Positions 54,346 through 64,000 of a stretch of DNA of 64,000 nt are shown here, one piece after another; the stretch's first letter is position 1; each line of letters starts with the position of its first letter. The notes under the pieces were generated by a model, which saw only the letters and a list, made by a program, of their open reading frames with translations, did not search any database and was not told the origin of the DNA. This DNA comes from Dipteronia dyeriana (Eukaryota; Streptophyta; Magnoliopsida; Sapindales; Sapindaceae): NCBI GenBank assembly GCA_032871835.1, contig CM065301.1, positions 18,555,291 through 18,619,290 on the forward strand. Reading direction: 5' to 3'. The translations under genes and the position numbers were made by a program.

Positions 54346-56170
54346 AGAATGCATCTTCGTTTTAGCCTCGAATTCTCCCAGTTCCGCTTAAGGACAACTC
54401 CTAAATAGAGGGGACCTGTTTAAGCAATTAGGAACATCAAAAGATGGAATTTGTAAATAAAATGAGTGTAAAATTATACAAAATGACAAATACGTAAAGC
54501 ATAAAAATGAGCTTATCAAATACCCCAAACTAGAATTTTGCTCGTCCTCGAGCAAAACTTGTGACAAAAAATCTTAAGAAAACTAAACTATATTTACTTT
54601 ATTTTTTGTTGAATCAATTGAAGAACGAGATGTGAAATTGGATGAATCAATATCAGAATACAAGCATGCTAAGACCACTGATTAGGGGCTAGAGAAGTGC
54701 AGACCAAGGTACTTCAGCACAAAGGATTGCAATTCCGGGCTACACTGTGACTTTAGATCCAGATGTATCGAACACAAAAGTCTCATGACTGTATTTCGCC
54801 TTGACTCTAGGCCTCACCGAATTCAACTCTCATTTTTACACATAGATCCTAGGCTCACTGAACAAGCATATGTTCAAAACTGAAGGTATGCATGAAAAGA
54901 TTAAGAAAGTTGCACATATGAAAACCTTTGAATGCTAGTGTTTTAGGAGAAGTGAAAAATGTAAACAAGAATCAGACAATATCATTTTACCATGGTAGCA
55001 TTTCTGAAAACAAATCCTTCCTAAAGATCAGCTAGGACTTCTATTTTTTTCACTGGGTATGCGTCAAATTGATTATGGCGAGACTGGGTTGGTATAGATA
55101 TAGGTGAGGGTAGTGATCAAGCTTGGATATATAAGAAGCACATGACATGTAACCGCATTCCTTAGCCCAATTGACTACGCCATAAGAGCTTTAACCTGCT
55201 ATGTATGTGTTGTTTGCCATAAATTTATTTATAACTTTTTCTCTTTTTAAAAATAAATTCCAAGATGCACGTCCTACCGAGCTTCTTTATTCAAGCTTTC
55301 ATTAAATCTACCAAGTCATGATCATAGCAAGGGGTTGGTATTGTGTTTAGGATTTTGTGATGTAGTGTGTAATATGGCTGGGTAAACTCTTATGGTTCTT
55401 TTAAGCATACACGGCTATGGGATGTGTTTAGGCCATTTGCTAAGGTTGCACGCATTTGTCTACTTCATCTCTTAAGGTATAAAACAATTGGAAACTAAAC
55501 CACGACAAAAACTCAATGAAGAATTAACAAACATGTCTGACTCCTAATGATGCCTCCTAAATGCCTAGCGGAAGAGTGTATAGATAGGTAACAAAATTAT
55601 CGCTCAAGTGACGCACTTACGGATTCTGTAAACTCACAAGGGTGGTCTCCACTAATGGTCTAAACATTTCAAGCGTGATACCCTCTAGGAAACTATAGTG
55701 CCCGGCAGGATGTGTGCAAGTCATGTGGTGCTGCTTTAGTAAGCACAACCCCAGTGGCGCAAAGCATGCAAAAACTGCATGAAAAAGGTACGACTCAAAA
55801 GCATCTCATTCGAGAAGAATTAGTGCTCTGAAATTCTACTTAACAAGAAAATCAAAAAAATTCTACAATGTTCTCTAAACTTCTAAGTTGAATGGCTTGT
55901 ACCCCCAAACTAAATCTAACATTGTCCCAAATGAAATTCAGAAAAATGGACAAAGCAGAAACTAGAAAAGGCAATACTACCACACAAAATCTACAAGAGA
56001 GAATAATTTAAAATATCTGAAATATGTCAAACAATAGCAAAACTAATTATCCAAACATTCAGTAAAAATTTAAGTCTACTAGCTACAAAAGTAAGACGAT
56101 AATAACATGCATAAAACATAAACGTAAAAGTTGGTTAGTGAAATGATGGTATCAAACCACGGGGGCTACA
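54346..56170 (-). other. Athila 3' non-coding region
   Basis: No convincing frame on either strand. It contains TTTGCTCGTCCTCGAGCAAA (54536), a palindromic CTCGAG-centred motif often seen in this part of Athila-like elements. A long untranslated stretch between the last ORF and the 3' LTR is usual for Athila. Confidence 0.5.
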
Positions 56171-56179
56171 TGTGATCCT

Positions 56180-57440
56180 TTCCCTAGCTCTGTCGTGCAA
56201 CTGCCTTTCTGATCTAGCTCTCTCAACCTCTACTGTAGCCATTTGGGCAGTCTGGTCCTCTGAAATCAAGACGTCGACAGTAGACGGGCGAGGCCTCCTC
56301 CTCCTCTAATAGGTTTGGAAGTCAGCCTACCTCCGGGTATCTGCAACATTATCTCTCTGGTATCTCATCTCCTCTTTAAAGAAATCCATCCTAGTATGGA
56401 TCATATATGCATGGTTCTTCACTTGTTGGAGGTTATCCTTGAGGTCGGTCATACCAAGATGGATGCCCTCTACAGCGCTCAGAATCTTGGCTAGCATAAA
56501 CTATGAAGCAGGGTCCTTGTAGCCCTGGTCCTCCTCTTCTGACTCCCTAAATTCGAAATCAGGCTCATCTTCACCCGGAGTGCTGGATTAACCCTCAGTA
56601 ATCCTCAGCCTCTTCTTGCCCTTGGTTTTGATTGTAACGTTATGCCATGATCTTTTATTTAGATCCCCCATGAGGTTGATCTTTATCTCATTTGTGACGA
56701 TCTCTGGAACTCTTTCCTTCTTCGGGAATGCAGTGATAAGGCTTAGAAACATGATTGACCTCGGCTTTGCCTTTGGATGCACATTGATTGAGGCTACTTC
56801 GAGAATGGCCTTCAGGATGACTTTGCCTATATCAATCTTCGTCTGCTCCTGAATGCAGCTGAACAAATCAGCCCGGGGCTCTGAAACTGTAGTCTAATAG
56901 GTGGTTGGCAGGAGGGAGAAGGTGTTAAAGAGGTTCAAGTGGCCAGGGTCTGATTGTTTTAGCAAGTGGCCAGGCTCCCACACATCATTAATTGTCCCTC
57001 TGAACGCAATAGCCAAACCTGCCTTAGTGTCATGCCTGATCTTATACCATTTTCTAAGTTATGGGTAGTTTAGCGTGCCAAAGTGGGAGTTAATCTCAGT
57101 GGTGTTGATCGTGACTGGTATGTCTCTTACCAAAACTGCTCTACCTTCTTTCACTACCTCTGGGATCATACTAGCGTAGAACTCTTTTACCAAGGTGACA
57201 TTGGCATCTGCCGGGACACTGACAAAGTTTTGTCACCCTCGTTGTGCTACGGTCGTGGGGACTGGTGTGTCCTTAAGTTCCATGAGGTGAATACCTCTCT
57301 CAAACATAATATGTGATTCGTCGAGCTTGGCCATCCTTTTCCCGAAATAACGATTTCACACACATTGATGTGGAACTCTGGATGATAAGTCGACATCCCT
57401 ATTTCCGGCGAGAGTGGACTTCGTATTCTTCTTGGGTGGC
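56180..57440 (-). pseudogene. Athila additional ORF (env-like position; putative plant transposon protein domain)
   Basis: Minus strand, starting near 57440 with MPPKKNTKSTLAG. It includes FERGIHLMELKDTPVPTT, a TGA, NFVSVPADANVTLVKEFYAS, DIPVTINTTEINSHFG, then after frame damage IGKVILKAILEVASINVHPK and SLITAFPKKERVP (56830-56700), KTKGKKRLRITEG, and an acidic/coiled end. This order resembles the ORF downstream of pol in Athila elements, often called env-like. No convincing signal peptide or membrane segment is visible, so a surface role is not supported here. It is broken by several stops. Confidence 0.6.
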
Positions 57441-58684
57441 ATTTTTAGTTTTGGCACGAGAATCCTACATAAACAAACCAAGAAAAACACAAACCCACAA
57501 CCAATTTTAGTTTTAACACTTCAAACAAGGCAATCAACAATTACCAAACTGGTTTTTTCTTGACAACCAAAAGCACCCATCTCTCTTCAAACTTCCACAA
57601 AAATCAAAATTAAGCAAAGTCATAAATAAAGCCTAGTTTATCAACCATTATTCCGTCATAAAAGAAAAACAACACATGCAATCATAAAATACAACTCATT
57701 TACACCCACAATCACCCTAATTTCGAAATTCATTAAAGAACAAGTAGTTGAATGCACTAAAAAATCCCTAATTCGAAATTTCTTCAAAGACCCATAAATC
57801 CACAGACAAAAATTGCTCAAACAATCTACAAATACTATATTATGGTATTTTGTGTGTGATTATGGTCAACAAAACCATAAAAATCTCAAGAATAGCAAGT
57901 TTAGACAAAAAAACCCTAAATTCAAAACACTAACCCGTCAATTTTTTTTCTCATGAAACTATGCCCTATTTTGTTTTGCTTGGAAGATGCTAAACCTAGG
58001 GCTTGATTCAATGAAGAAAATATAAACAAAGAGGGGAGAAAATACATACCGGTTGAGCTTGATAGAGGACTCCTTGCTTGAGAGAATGTTTTTTAAAAAG
58101 AAGAGAGAGAGAGAGAATGAGAGAGTGGGTCTCGTTTTACCTTTGTAACAATGAAAATTCACAGGGGACGCTGTACGTCGTGCATTTCACCTCGACACGG
58201 CGTACCGCACTTACCTGTGTTTTTACTTTTCTAAGCTTTGTGCTTCATGACCCAGGTTGCGGTACGCGTACCGCAACTGGAGTCGCATCTCAGGCCAGAA
58301 AGCACTATTGCCCGACAACGAGGTACGGGATGCAGTTCGCATCAACACAGCATACCACATCCTATACATTTTATTTCCATTGCCCGCCAACGTGGTACGT
58401 CGTGCGGTTTGCATTTTCTTCTGGTGCGGTATGCGTACCGCGTGGCTCAATAGTACTGGTCTGATGTCAGTGTTCCATTCACATGAATTCCTTCCCTGAA
58501 TTCAATCCTTCCTGTTTACACTCTTGTATTCTTTCAAAACTCACAAAATCACATCAAATGCAAGGGTGAAAATGGGGGATTCAATATGCGATGACACCAA
58601 AAATCATTATACAACATAAATTAAACTAAATGCTAAACTACTATTTACAGCTGGTGTACCTTTCCTTCGTTCTCAGGTGGGGTC
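57441..58684 (-). other. Athila pol to env-like spacer
   Basis: Non-coding. It holds purine-rich GAGAGAGAGAGAATGAGAGAG (about 58104-58124), and a GC-rich cluster at 58180-58450 with several variants of GCGGTACGCGTACCGC. The clustered frames on both strands at 58078-58499 reflect this composition and are not called. Confidence 0.5.
58256..58277. repeat. Perfect 22-bp palindrome
   Basis: Core GCGGTACGCGTACCGC with three more matching bases on each side, centred between 58266 and 58267. One-mismatch relatives are at about 58430 (GCGGTATGCGTACCGC) and about 54240 (TGGTATGCGTACCGCA). A ~40-bp segment containing GCATCAACAC.GCATACCAC is present at both 54286-54324 and 58325-58365 in the same orientation. 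Confidence 0.9.
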
Positions 58685-59272
58685 TCAGGGGTTGATTACC
58701 TCTATGATTTGTTTCGCCTTATGCTCCTGGTATATTTTCAGTCTTTTTCCATTTACCTTGAAGCTTTCCCTTACGTCATTTTTTATCCTAACCGTTCCGT
58801 ACGGAAAGACACACTTCACAGTATATGGCTCTATCCATTTGCTCCTCAATTTTTCGGGGAAGAGACGAAGTCTTGAATTGTAGAATAAGACTTCGTTTCC
58901 CATCTGAATGTCCTTCTTCACCAACCGACTATCATGTCATTTCTTACTTTTCTCTTCGTAAATCTGGGCATTCTCATAAGCATATAGACGCATTTCGTCT
59001 AGCTCATTCAACTGGAGGAGCCTCTTTACACCCGCAACTCTCATATCGAAGTTCGGTGCCTTTACCGCCCAAAAGGCCTTGTGCTTTAACTCGACTGGGA
59101 GGTGACATGCCTTTCCGAACACCAACTTGAAATGAGACATGCCAATTAGCATCTTGAAAGCGGTTCTATAGGCCCATAACGCATCATCGATCTGTTTTGC
59201 CCAATCTTTTCTCCGACCCCAAACTCTTCTCTAGAATACTCTTGAGCTCACGGTTCAAGATTTTAGCTTGCT
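58685..59272 (-). pseudogene. Athila integrase, C-terminal part
   Basis: Read from 59272: [16 protein letters not shown], then [17 protein letters not shown] (with a frame change), [20 protein letters not shown] (59152), [40 protein letters not shown] (58919) and FPYGTVRIKNDVRESFKVNG, ending at 58685. These are the standard motifs of the last third of gypsy/Athila integrase and its C-terminal tail. The zinc-binding half and the first two catalytic Asp regions are missing; copia sequence stands in their place on the right. Confidence 0.85.
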
Positions 59273-60530
59273 CGTTTTTGAAAAAAAGCCATCAAAGATG
59301 AGATGGACTCAATTCTTACGAATCAAACATGGGTTTTAATTGATTTGCCACCAAGTGCTAAACCTAATGGTTCTACATGGATTTTTAAGAAGAAATTGAA
59401 TGTTGATGGTTACATTAACAAGTTTAAAGCTAGACTGGTAGCAAAAGGTTTTAAACAAAGACATGGCATTGATTATTTTGATACATATGCACTTGTTGCT
59501 CGCATTGCATCTTTTAGAGTATTAATTTCTCTTGCATCAATTCATAATTTAGTTATTTATCAAATGGATATTAAAATTGCATTTTTAAATGGTGATTTAG
59601 AAGAGGAAATTTAAATGTAGTAACCAGAAGGGTTTGCGATTCTAGGCCAAGAAAAGAAAATGTGTAAGTTGATTAAATCTCTTTATGGCCTAAAGAAAGC
59701 GCCTAAACAGTGACATGAAAAATTTGATAAAATACTATTATCGCATGGTTTTATTATTAATTATGCTAATAAATATATTTATTGCAAATATGATTATATA
59801 GGATGCACTGTTATTTGTTTGTATGTTGATGACATGCTTATATTTGGCAATAGTTTGGCATGTGTTGAAGAAACTCAAAAAAATTTATCCTCTAATTTTG
59901 ATATGAAAGATCTAGGCGAGGCCGATGTAATTTTGGGAATTAAAATCATAAGAAGGAACAATGAGTTGTTATTTACACAATCTCATTATGTTGAAAAGAT
60001 CTTAAAAAGATATGGACATTTTTGTCATTAGCCGGCCCCGACACCAATAAATCCAAGTATCAAATTAGTGAAGAATATTGGTCGCACTATTTCACAATTG
60101 GAATATTCCAGTAATATTGGGAGGCTTATGTATGTTATGCATTGCACAATACCTGTTATAGCATATGCGGTAGGTATGCTATGTCGATTCACAAGTAAAT
60201 GAACATTGGAAAGCAACTTCTAGAATTATCAGATACTTGAAGGGAACAATGGACTACAGATTACATTATCAAGGGTCCCCTTCTATTTTAGAAGGATTTA
60301 GTGATGCGATCTGGAACAATTTAAAGATAAAATCAAAGTCTACTACTGGGTGGATCTTCACTTTGGGAGGTGTTGTAGTGTCATGGAGATCAAAGAAGCA
60401 ATCAATGGCTTCAGATTCATCTATGTTATCAAAATTTATGATTGGCGGAAGCAGCTAAAGAAGCAGAGTGGCTTAAGAATCTTGTAGTAGATATTCCTCT
60501 TTGGAAAAAGCCATCTCCCGCAGTTGATCA
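59273..60530 (+). pseudogene. Copia reverse transcriptase and RNase H (5'-truncated)
   Basis: It begins at about 59273 in RT with the segment also found at 53606-53819. It continues VARIASFRVLISLASIHNLV, YQMDIKIAFLNGDLEEEI, a TAA, GFAILGQEKKMCKLIKSLYG, then the catalytic CMYVDDMLIFG (YVDD at 59822-59833), DMKDLGEADVILGIKI, and RNase H YRLHYQGSPSILEGFSDAIW, STTGWIFTLGGVVVSWRSKK and EAEWLKNLVVDIPLWKKPSP. It stops being copia near 60525. Ty1/copia order (RT then RNase H last) fits. Stops and a frame change inactivate it. Confidence 0.85.
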
Positions 60531-60732
60531 TGTCAAACTATACTTGTTGACTCTCTCAATAGCAAGAGGTCGGAGTGGTAGTATAATGACAATGTAAGAA
60601 TTTTTCCCACAGGGATAAAAATTATGATTACTAGAATTCAAAGGCTTGCAAACTATTTGAACAATCTAAAAACATGAGTTTACAAGAGTTATAATAAAGT
60701 AAATTATCTCAAACACAAACTATATTATCTAA
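60531..60732. other. Short fragment between copia and Athila, possibly LTR-derived
   Basis: It contains TTTTTCCCACAGGGATAAAA (60601), the reverse of the TTTTATCCCTGTGGGAAAAA theme common near the end of gypsy LTRs, on the minus strand. No borders or duplication were found. Confidence 0.35.
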
Positions 60733-60980
60733 CACGACACTTTATGGCTGTATGATCTGTGTATACGATGACCTTTGATCCCACAAAGTACGATCTAAAT
60801 TTGTCGAAGGCAAACACTATGGCCAAAAGCTCCTTCTCTGTTGTTGCAAAGTTGACCTGGGCATCATTCAAGGTCTGGCTCGTATAGTAGATCACAATGA
60901 GGCCTTTTCTCTCTCCTTTACCCCAAAACTGCTCCCACCGTAAAATCACTGGCATTACACATTAATTCGAACGACAAACT
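60733..60980 (-). pseudogene. Athila RNase H (truncated)
   Basis: Minus strand: LIVIYYTSQTLNDAQVNFAT, TEKELLAIVFAFDKFRSYFV and SKVIVYTDHTAIK, the conserved RNase H motifs after gypsy RT. The homology ends at about 60733, where in related elements a Lys-Lys-Asp-Ala-Lys-Pro-type segment and then integrase would follow. Confidence 0.85.
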
Positions 60981-62069
60981 TCAATCTAGGGTTGAAATGA
61001 TTGGAGTCGACGTAAGCTCTTTCTTCAATATGCCAAAAGCCGTATGAAAACCTGCATCAAATATGAATGGTGAATCTTTCACCAATAAAGTACACAAGGG
61101 CTTCAAAATTTTCGATAAGTCTTTGATGAAGCGCCTATAAAACCCAGCTAACCCCAAAAAATTCCTAATGCCTTTAACTGACAACGGCGGAGGCAATTTC
61201 TCTATAACTTCAATTGTCATTATATCCACTTCTATTCCTTGGCTTGAAATTCGATGACCAAGCATTATCCCTTCTTGCACCATAAATAGACACTTCTTCC
61301 AATTGAGAACAAGATTAGTTTCTTCACATCTCTCCAACACCAATGTCAAGTTCTTTAAACAGTTGTCAAAGGATGTCCTAAAAACCGAGAAGTCATCCAT
61401 AAAGACTTCTATAAACTTCTCCACCACGTCTGAGAATATTACCGGCATACACTTCTGAAACGTAGCCGGAGTATTACATAACCCAAACGGCATTCTTCTG
61501 TAGGCAAATGTCCTATGAGGACATGTGAATGTGGTCTTCTCCTGGTCTTCGGGGTCTATAAGGATTTGGTTATATCCTGAATAACCATCAAGGAAACAGT
61601 AGTATTCATGTCTCGTCAATCTCTCTAGCATCTGATCTAGAAAATGTAGCGAGAAATGATCTTTTCTAGTATCACTATTCAGCTTCCGGTAGTCTCCTCC
61701 ATCCTAAAATCTTCCGGGTGGGAATAAACTCATTGTTGGCATTTTGTACTACCGTGATCTCACCCTTCTTCAGCACCATCTGAACCTGGCTTCCCACGGA
61801 CTATCCGAAATCAGATATATGATTCCTACATCTAAAAGCTTCAAAATCTCTGCCTTTACAACCTCCTTCATGTTTGGGTTCAACCTCCTTTGGTGCTCCA
61901 CTGATGGCTTGAACTGGTCTTCCATCAAGATCTTGTGCATACACAAGGATGGGCTAATTCCCTTAATGTCTGAAATAGACCACCCTATTGCTTTATTATG
62001 CTCTCTAAGAACTCTCAATAGCTTTCCTTTTTCCACTTTGTTCAACAGAGACAACAAAATCACCAGCAA
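60981..62069 (-). pseudogene. Athila reverse transcriptase
   Basis: Minus strand. The N-terminal part is at 62069-61770 (LREHNKAIGWSISDIKGISP, HQRRLNPNMKEVVKAEILKL). There is a broken stretch around 61740-61640 where the first catalytic motif should be. Then the frame 61631-60981 gives CFLDGYSGYNQILIDPEDQE, RRMPFGLCNTPATFQKCM, the catalytic EVFMDDFSVF (FMDD), LVLNWKKCLFMVQEGIMLGH and GLAGFYRRFIKDLSKILKPL. The DD pair is intact. It belongs to the same element as the protease and gag to the right. Confidence 0.9.
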
Positions 62070-62171
62070 TCTTGTTGGTTCTTCTAGGAAGGCATACCTT
62101 AAGTGAGAATGTAATTTCTTTAGCTCAAGTAATTGAGGCTTTTCTATGGAGGGAGGGATTCTTGGCTTACT
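62070..62171 (-). other. Short spacer between Athila protease and RT frames
   Basis: The last codons of the protease region and the first of RT lie here in shifted frames (KKLHSHLRYAFLEEPTRLLV-like on the minus strand), so a frameshift rather than a true gap separates the two. Confidence 0.5.
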
Positions 62172-62918
62172 CTAGCCAAGGCCTTCGAATCTCCATCTGT
62201 TCTTGGTTCGCCACACCGGTATTACATCTGAACTCACCGCATACTCCGTTATTTCCTCATCATTGTCTTCATTTGTTGCACTTTTACTGATGTAAGCTAG
62301 CAAATGTGCATCCGATTCTTTTATTCCTAGAAGTTCTTCCACATATGTATCCACACTCTCTACTCTCAAACAATCATCAACTGGATCCGGCTTCTTCACC
62401 ATTTTAACCATATCAAAAACAATATTTTCCTCACTGACTCTTAAAGTCATCTTATCATCCCTTAGGTCTATCATAGCTTCAACAATCTTTAAAAATTGCC
62501 TTCCCAAAAGTAAAGGCACTTCTACATCTTCCTCCATGTCTAAAATCACAAAGTCTACTAGGAAGTACAATTTGTCTACCTTAACCAACACATCTTCCAT
62601 CACTCTTCTTCGATACTTGATTGATTGATCTACTAGTTGCAAGGTGACATTGGTCAGCATCACTTCACCTACTCCCAACATTTGAAAAATCGAGAATGGC
62701 ATTAGATTAATTCTAGCCCTAGAGTCAATTAAGGCCTTACTGAAATCTGACGTACCTATGGTACAAGGGATAGTGAATTTCCTCGGATCCTTCAACTTAG
62801 GTGGGAACTTGTTCTGTAGTATAGCATTACATTCCTCCGTCAATGTCACCGTTTCGAACTCCTCTAGCTTCCTTTTGTTAGATAGAAGCTCCTTCAAGAA
62901 CTTCACGTAGGCCGGCAT
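62172..62918 (-). pseudogene. Athila gag C-terminus and aspartic protease
   Basis: An open frame of 248 codons on the minus strand. MPAYVKFLKELLSNKRKLEE and LQNKFPPKLKDPRKFTIPCT precede the protease motif KALIDSRARINLMPFSIFQM. Athila proteases normally read Asp-Leu-Gly-Ala-Ser at this point; here Asp is kept but Gly is Arg. FVILDMEEDVEVPLLLGRQF is the usual second motif. The frame is the longest intact one of this element but is probably inactive because of the active-site change. Confidence 0.85.
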
Positions 62919-64000
62919 CCGTGCTAGAGCTTTAGCAAACGAGATGTTGATGTGTAGATGTGCAGTTTCTTGAACATTTCCAAGAACTTTGCAAAGCTCT
63001 GGGCAGCCTTATACTTCCTCAACCTTTGTGGATATGGGATAGATAGAACATACATATGTTTTGACTTGTGGAGGTGTTGGTAGCTCATTTTCTTAATCCT
63101 TTTCCAAGATCATTTCCTCGTCTCTCAACTTCTCATTCTTATCAACCTCAATTTCCTCTCTATTTTCATTCACAACCTCCTCTCTTACTCTAAAATCCTT
63201 CGACAACCCAACATTCTTTCCGCTCCTTATGGTGATTGCTTGACATTGCTTCTTCGGATTGGTGATCGTATCGCTAGGAAAGGTCCCTTGATGTCTCACT
63301 TGGGCTCCCCTGGCTAACTGACCAACTTGTACCTCTAAATTGTTAATGGAGGCTTGTTTGTGTTGCGTTAACTGATCCATCTTAGCATCTAGCTTCTTAA
63401 GTGTGGCATCTTGGGTGTCCATCCGGTTGTCTATCTTTACTCAGTACTTTGAGAGAAAATCTTCAATTGTCTGCTTCCTTTCCGCCTCAAAGCCATAATT
63501 CTGGTTCTGAAAACTAGGATTCTGTCGGTTATAAGCTTGAGGTTGATGTTGGTTTTCAAAACCGGGAGGTTGTCTCTGGATCAAATTCTGTTGTGGTTGT
63601 TGTTATTGAGTGTCTTTCCATGAAAAGTTAGGATGATTCCTCAATCCCGGGTTATAGGTGTTTGAATAGGGATTATTCTAAGGGTTCTGGGTCGCTTGTT
63701 GGTTACTGAAGTTTCTGTTATACCCAACGAAAGCCACTTGATTTGAAGAATCTAAAGCAAAGGGATTTCCATCTTGGCATTCGGAACTTATATGTGGTCC
63801 TGAACATAGTTCACATCAAGCAACTATGGCATGGCTACTCCTTACACTCATCCTATTCATTTGCTTAGTAAGTGTTTCAAGTTGAGCCTTCACACTTGTT
63901 AATTCGTCAACCTCGAGGACACCGGAACCCTTTTTCAAAAGTTACTTTTCGTCACCCCGATGGCTATTATTACTGGTCATTCCTTCTATGAAATCATAGG
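62919..64000 (-). pseudogene. Athila gag, cut by the window edge
   Basis: The frame 63422-63093 includes ASINNLEVQVGQLARGAQVR and NPKKQCQAITIRSGKNVGL, the conserved end of Athila gag. Further right (63430-63900) Gln/Asn-rich text follows (QPPGFENQHQPQAYNRQN), with a Cys/His knuckle CELCSGPHISSEC at about 63815-63780. In-frame stops occur near 63441, 63607 and 63826. The start of gag and the 5' LTR lie beyond 64000. Confidence 0.8.

Noticed and set aside
56180..57440. Evidence for an infectious, envelope-bearing virus
   Set aside because: The ORF has only the position of an env-like gene. No signal peptide or membrane segment is visible and it is full of stops.
58078..58499. Cluster of overlapping frames on both strands
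   Set aside because: GC-rich palindromic repeats lower the stop-codon frequency; none agrees with the Athila reading direction or a known domain.
53820..59272. A 213-bp target-site duplication of one Athila insertion
   Set aside because: LTR elements make about 5-bp duplications, and the Athila piece lacks its 5' half here, so an ordinary insertion does not explain the repeat.

Overview
The window looks like plant nuclear DNA, probably from a eudicot; the species cannot be read from it. It is AT-rich and packed with nested LTR retrotransposons of lineages known from flowering plants (Ty3/gypsy Tat and Athila, Ty1/copia of Tnt1-94 type), plus Mutator-like and hAT-like DNA transposons. I found no intact host gene, rRNA, tRNA or CRISPR array. 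Every coding region is a decayed transposon gene.

Left part (1-42500). An old sequence, probably derived from a PIF/Harbinger-like transposon with a Myb/SANT-type ORF, was the target of several insertions. Two minus-strand 2.2-kb LTRs of 'family A' lie head to tail at 1-4031; the second is a solo LTR with its own 5-bp duplication. Then comes a full-size family A element (4996-18133, flanked by CTTGT). It has no gag-pol, only repeats: a 447-bp higher-order repeat and a 99-bp tandem array. Its 3' LTR is interrupted by a deleted family B element (B0, about 11892-17092). Next are two longer family B elements: B1 (18943-29608, duplication GTTGT) and B2 (29611-41358, duplication AATGT). B1 inserted exactly across the left edge of B2. 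B2 itself lies in an exon of the Myb/SANT-like pseudogene (18648-18939 plus 41359-42009).

Family B is a Tat-lineage gypsy element with gag, aspartic protease, reverse transcriptase, RNase H, a second RNase H and integrase on the plus strand. These are followed by the 99-bp array and then an extra gene on the minus strand, between the array and the 3' LTR. In all three copies the antisense gene has a TATA-like box about 120 bp before its ATG and GT-AG intron signals (one donor is lost in B0). Families A and B share LTR ends, the primer-binding region, the 99-bp array and the polypurine region, so A looks like a non-autonomous partner of B.

Middle (42500-50070). This is non-coding, AT-rich repeat debris. 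It holds a 3.1-kb Mutator-like element (45122-48240, 9-bp duplication) that contains a 746-bp Mutator-like MITE (47248-47993, 9-bp duplication) and an hAT-like MITE (about 46460-47111).

Right part (50070-64000). The 5' half of a copia element (gag to the start of RT, plus strand) carries a 532-bp solo LTR inside its integrase. It is followed by the 3' half of a minus-strand Athila element (integrase end, env-like ORF, long 3' region), then the 3' half of a copia element (RT, RNase H), then the 5' half of the Athila element (RNase H, RT, protease, gag) running off the window. About 213 bp of copia RT is present at both copia/Athila junctions.

I cannot demonstrate a wholly new system. The strongest candidates for a second look are the spliced antisense gene of family B, the A/B autonomous/non-autonomous relationship with its shared array, and the copia/Athila interleaving.
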